Positions 6,372 to 7,997 of a stretch of 7,997 nt of DNA are shown piece after piece (position 1 is the stretch's first letter; every line of letters begins with the position of its first letter). The translations under genes were made by a program, and so were the position numbers. The DNA lies in contig WFOZ01000307.1 of assembly GCA_015487825.1 (NCBI GenBank), positions 1 through 7,997 of the forward strand, written 5' to 3'. Source of the DNA: Planctomycetaceae bacterium. GTDB taxonomy: Bacteria; Planctomycetota; Planctomycetia; Planctomycetales; Planctomycetaceae. The notes below the pieces were generated by a model, which ran no database searches, was not told where the DNA came from, and saw only the letters and a list, made by a program, of their open reading frames with translations.

Positions 6372-7220
6372 TCAATTCCAACGGGTTACTTCGGTGAATG
6401 CCTGAGAGATCTGTCGGCGAAGAATCTCTTTTTCGATTTCTGGAGCGGCAGGGAGCAACCTTCGCAGTAGCCCCAGTGCATCACCGGGGCGGCCGGCCTT
6501 AATGGAAATCAACGCCAGATCCCGCCTGGTTTCATACTGGCTCGGTTGTAGCAGCAGCAACCGATTTTGCACCTTCAACGCGTGGCCCCACTGTTCCTGC
6601 TCAACATACAGCACTTTCAGATTATTCAGCATCCGTGTAAAAATTGCCCGGGAACCAACTGGTTTCAGGCCGGATTTTGCCTCTCTGCGAGAAACATCTG
6701 CAATTGTCTGAACCCAGTCGAGACAGGCATCGTATCCCAGACACCGACCGGGTGTGTAAGCATCGAGAAAAACAGGACCTTCAATCGTTTCCATGCGAGT
6801 CAGAAAGTGAGCCGGGGCAGCGGCACCGTGTAAATCAATCCCGGCCCGGCGGGCCACAGCAATGTAGGCAATTGAAAGGCTGATCGGAATTCCACGACCG
6901 GTATTGATCACACGATTCAAAAAGCTTCCCTCTGCGGCACCAAACGCGGAACTTTCACCATGTAATCCATGTTGACCACCAAGAAATTCTCCCAGAAATT
7001 CCGCCTGAGAAGTGGGCGAATGCAAAGAGTAGATCTCCCTGCGGATTTCGTCGGCCCGCTCGTCAATCCACAAAAGAGAATGGTCAAAATCGAGTTCAGG
7101 ATAATAATCGCGTGCCAGTTCCAGAGCAGCAACAGAAAGATCGACCTTTTCGTAGCGGTCACACAATTTGAGAAATTCGCGGTCTTCTTCAAATTCTTCG
7201 CGTATATTATTGAGATTCAT
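6372..7220 (-). CDS. SirB1-like transglutaminase-fold protein with TPR-like C terminus
   Basis: The 282-residue product resembles SirB1/Transglut_core2 proteins. Its core is LNRVINTGRGIPISLSIAYIA at about 101-121, then the AxAPAHFLTR block with His138 and FLDAYTPGR with Asp153. The C-terminal part (about 190-270) is helical and TPR-like, as usual in this family. His and Asp of a transglutaminase-like triad are kept, but no Cys lies in the core. The only cysteines are at 20, 160 and 166, so peptidase or transglutaminase activity is doubtful. There is no signal peptide, which suggests a cytoplasmic protein. The biochemical role is unknown. The ATG at 7220 has only a distant AGGA 13 bases upstream. 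It lies 249 bases after the protease gene and 261 before zwf. Confidence 0.85.
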   Translation of the reverse strand: MNLNNIREEFEEDREFLKLCDRYEKVDLSVAALELARDYYPELDFDHSLLWIDERADEIRREIYSLHSPTSQAEFLGEFLGGQHGLHGESSAFGAAEGSFLNRVINTGRGIPISLSIAYIAVARRAGIDLHGAAAPAHFLTRMETIEGPVFLDAYTPGRCLGYDACLDWVQTIADVSRREAKSGLKPVGSRAIFTRMLNNLKVLYVEQEQWGHALKVQNRLLLLQPSQYETRRDLALISIKAGRPGDALGLLRRLLPAAPEIEKEILRRQISQAFTEVTRWN

Positions 7221-7469
7221 CAGACTGATCGCATCCTGTTCTTACCGTTTTCAGATCCATCTGTTTAGAGGAAAAATTTCCCCTGTTGGCGAACGTGAAT
7301 CGTTCCACCAGATTACATAACATCCTACCCGCAGATTCATTCGGGCACAATCGGAAATGCTTTATTCTCTCTTCTATGAAAAAAGGGAAAAACTTAGGCA
7401 AGATTCTCAATTTCGTATTGACAATTCTGCAGTTTGTTCAATTCTGGTAAAAGCAGTAACCAGCAAGCA

Positions 7470-7997
7470 CTATTGTGATTCACCCAGTTTAATTTTTAGA
7501 TTTTTCTCTTCGCCGTCTCTCAAGACAATAATTTCCATTTCGTCTTCCGGTTTTTTGGTTTTCAGATAATCGACAAGCTGGCGAAAAGTGTTGATTTTTT
7601 TCTTATCGCACTGGATGAGAATATCACCACGTTTCATCCCTGCTTTTTGAGCTGGCCCGCTGCGAGTGACTTCGGTAATCAGGCAGCCGCCACTATTGGC
7701 GTTACGACCACGAATTCCGACATACGCTTTTTTCGGACTCGGTTTCGTTTTTTTCTCAACAGGTTTGTACCCTGCGTTTAACTCTACCCAGTCTCGCAGA
7801 TAAACCTGCACCGGAACATGAAAATTGATACTGTTGCTGGCACCAATTCGGCTGTGAATTCCAACCAGCCGACCGTGTAAATCGAACAACGGTCCGCCCG
7901 AATCGCCTCCCACGAGGGAACAGTCGGTCTGGACAGTTTTCGAAGTGGCGGCAATCACACGACCGAGCCGGATAACCGGTAAGCGATCTGCCTGATA
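7470..7997 (-). CDS. HtrA/Deg-type trypsin-like serine protease with PDZ domain (partial, 5' end outside window)
   Basis: Only the last 175 residues are in the window; the frame is open to the right edge and begins mid-protein. It carries the chymotrypsin-fold nucleophile motif GGDSGGPLFD, with Ser at fragment residue 33, followed by GRLVGIHSRIG and an INFHVPV strand. This is the end of a Deg/HtrA protease domain. A Lys/Pro-rich linker leads to one PDZ domain (about 91-173), with YVGIRG and SGPAQKAGMKRGDILI. The catalytic His and Asp, and any signal peptide, lie beyond the window. Family members degrade or refold damaged envelope proteins, usually in the periplasm. The GTG at 7958 is internal and should not be taken as the start. 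The stop is TAG at 7470-7472. Confidence 0.92.
   Translation of the reverse strand, partial: YQADRLPVIRLGRVIAATSKTVQTDCSLVGGDSGGPLFDLHGRLVGIHSRIGASNSINFHVPVQVYLRDWVELNAGYKPVEKKTKPSPKKAYVGIRGRNANSGGCLITEVTRSGPAQKAGMKRGDILIQCDKKKINTFRQLVDYLKTKKPEDEMEIIVLRDGEEKNLKIKLGESQ

Noticed and set aside
7207..7410. 67-codon minus-strand frame upstream of the SirB1-like gene
   Set aside because: It overlaps that gene's start out of frame, and the composition gives no sign of a real protein.
7418..7446. Perfect TTGACA (7418-7423) on the plus strand as a promoter
   Set aside because: The hexamer 17 bases downstream is ATTCTG, not a -10, and no rightward gene follows before the protease gene on the other strand.
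7445..7469. Hairpin plus T-run after the protease gene as an intrinsic terminator
   Set aside because: GCTGGTTACTGC forms at most four pairs with a mismatch before TTTT, which is too weak to support a terminator.

Overview
The window looks like a piece of a planctomycete chromosome, probably family-level Planctomycetaceae or a relative. The best evidence is the first large gene. It encodes an exported protein that joins a 'Pirellula/Verrucomicrobium-type' membrane-bound dehydrogenase domain, a HEAT-like helical region and a terminal CxxCH haem domain. This architecture is largely confined to the Planctomycetes-Verrucomicrobia group. The genus cannot be fixed from the sequence alone.

Layout. 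Bases 1-34 are not genomic: they match the Illumina Nextera Read-2 transposase adapter at 33 of 34 positions, so the window starts at a sequencing or assembly end. Bases 35-359 are non-coding and contain a REPIN-like element, made of two GTAG-headed GC-rich hairpins in inverted orientation. A 14-bp exact direct repeat lies around it. Three rightward genes follow: the dehydrogenase/cytochrome c fusion (360-3410), a DUF1499 protein (3449-3907) and an RDD-family membrane protein (3993-4490). They are close enough to share a transcript, although an imperfect palindrome sits between the last two. The right half is leftward: the 3' part of an HtrA/Deg-type serine protease with a PDZ domain (7470-7997, cut by the window edge), a SirB1-like transglutaminase-fold/TPR protein (6372-7220), and glucose-6-phosphate dehydrogenase zwf (4524-6110). 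The rightward and leftward blocks converge, with only 33 bases between the rdd and zwf stop codons.

How the genes fit together. Zwf is the one clear central-metabolism enzyme, catalysing NADP-linked entry into the oxidative pentose phosphate pathway. The dehydrogenase fusion and the protease are envelope or periplasmic proteins, DUF1499 and RDD are membrane proteins, and the SirB1-like protein is probably cytoplasmic. I see no single pathway linking them; this reads as ordinary chromosomal housekeeping and envelope genes. I found no CRISPR array, tRNA, rRNA, transposase or defence system. The most interesting material is non-coding: the REPIN-like element with its flanking repeat, the GTTCCCAAG-type palindrome, and a GC-rich region upstream of zwf with competing folds.
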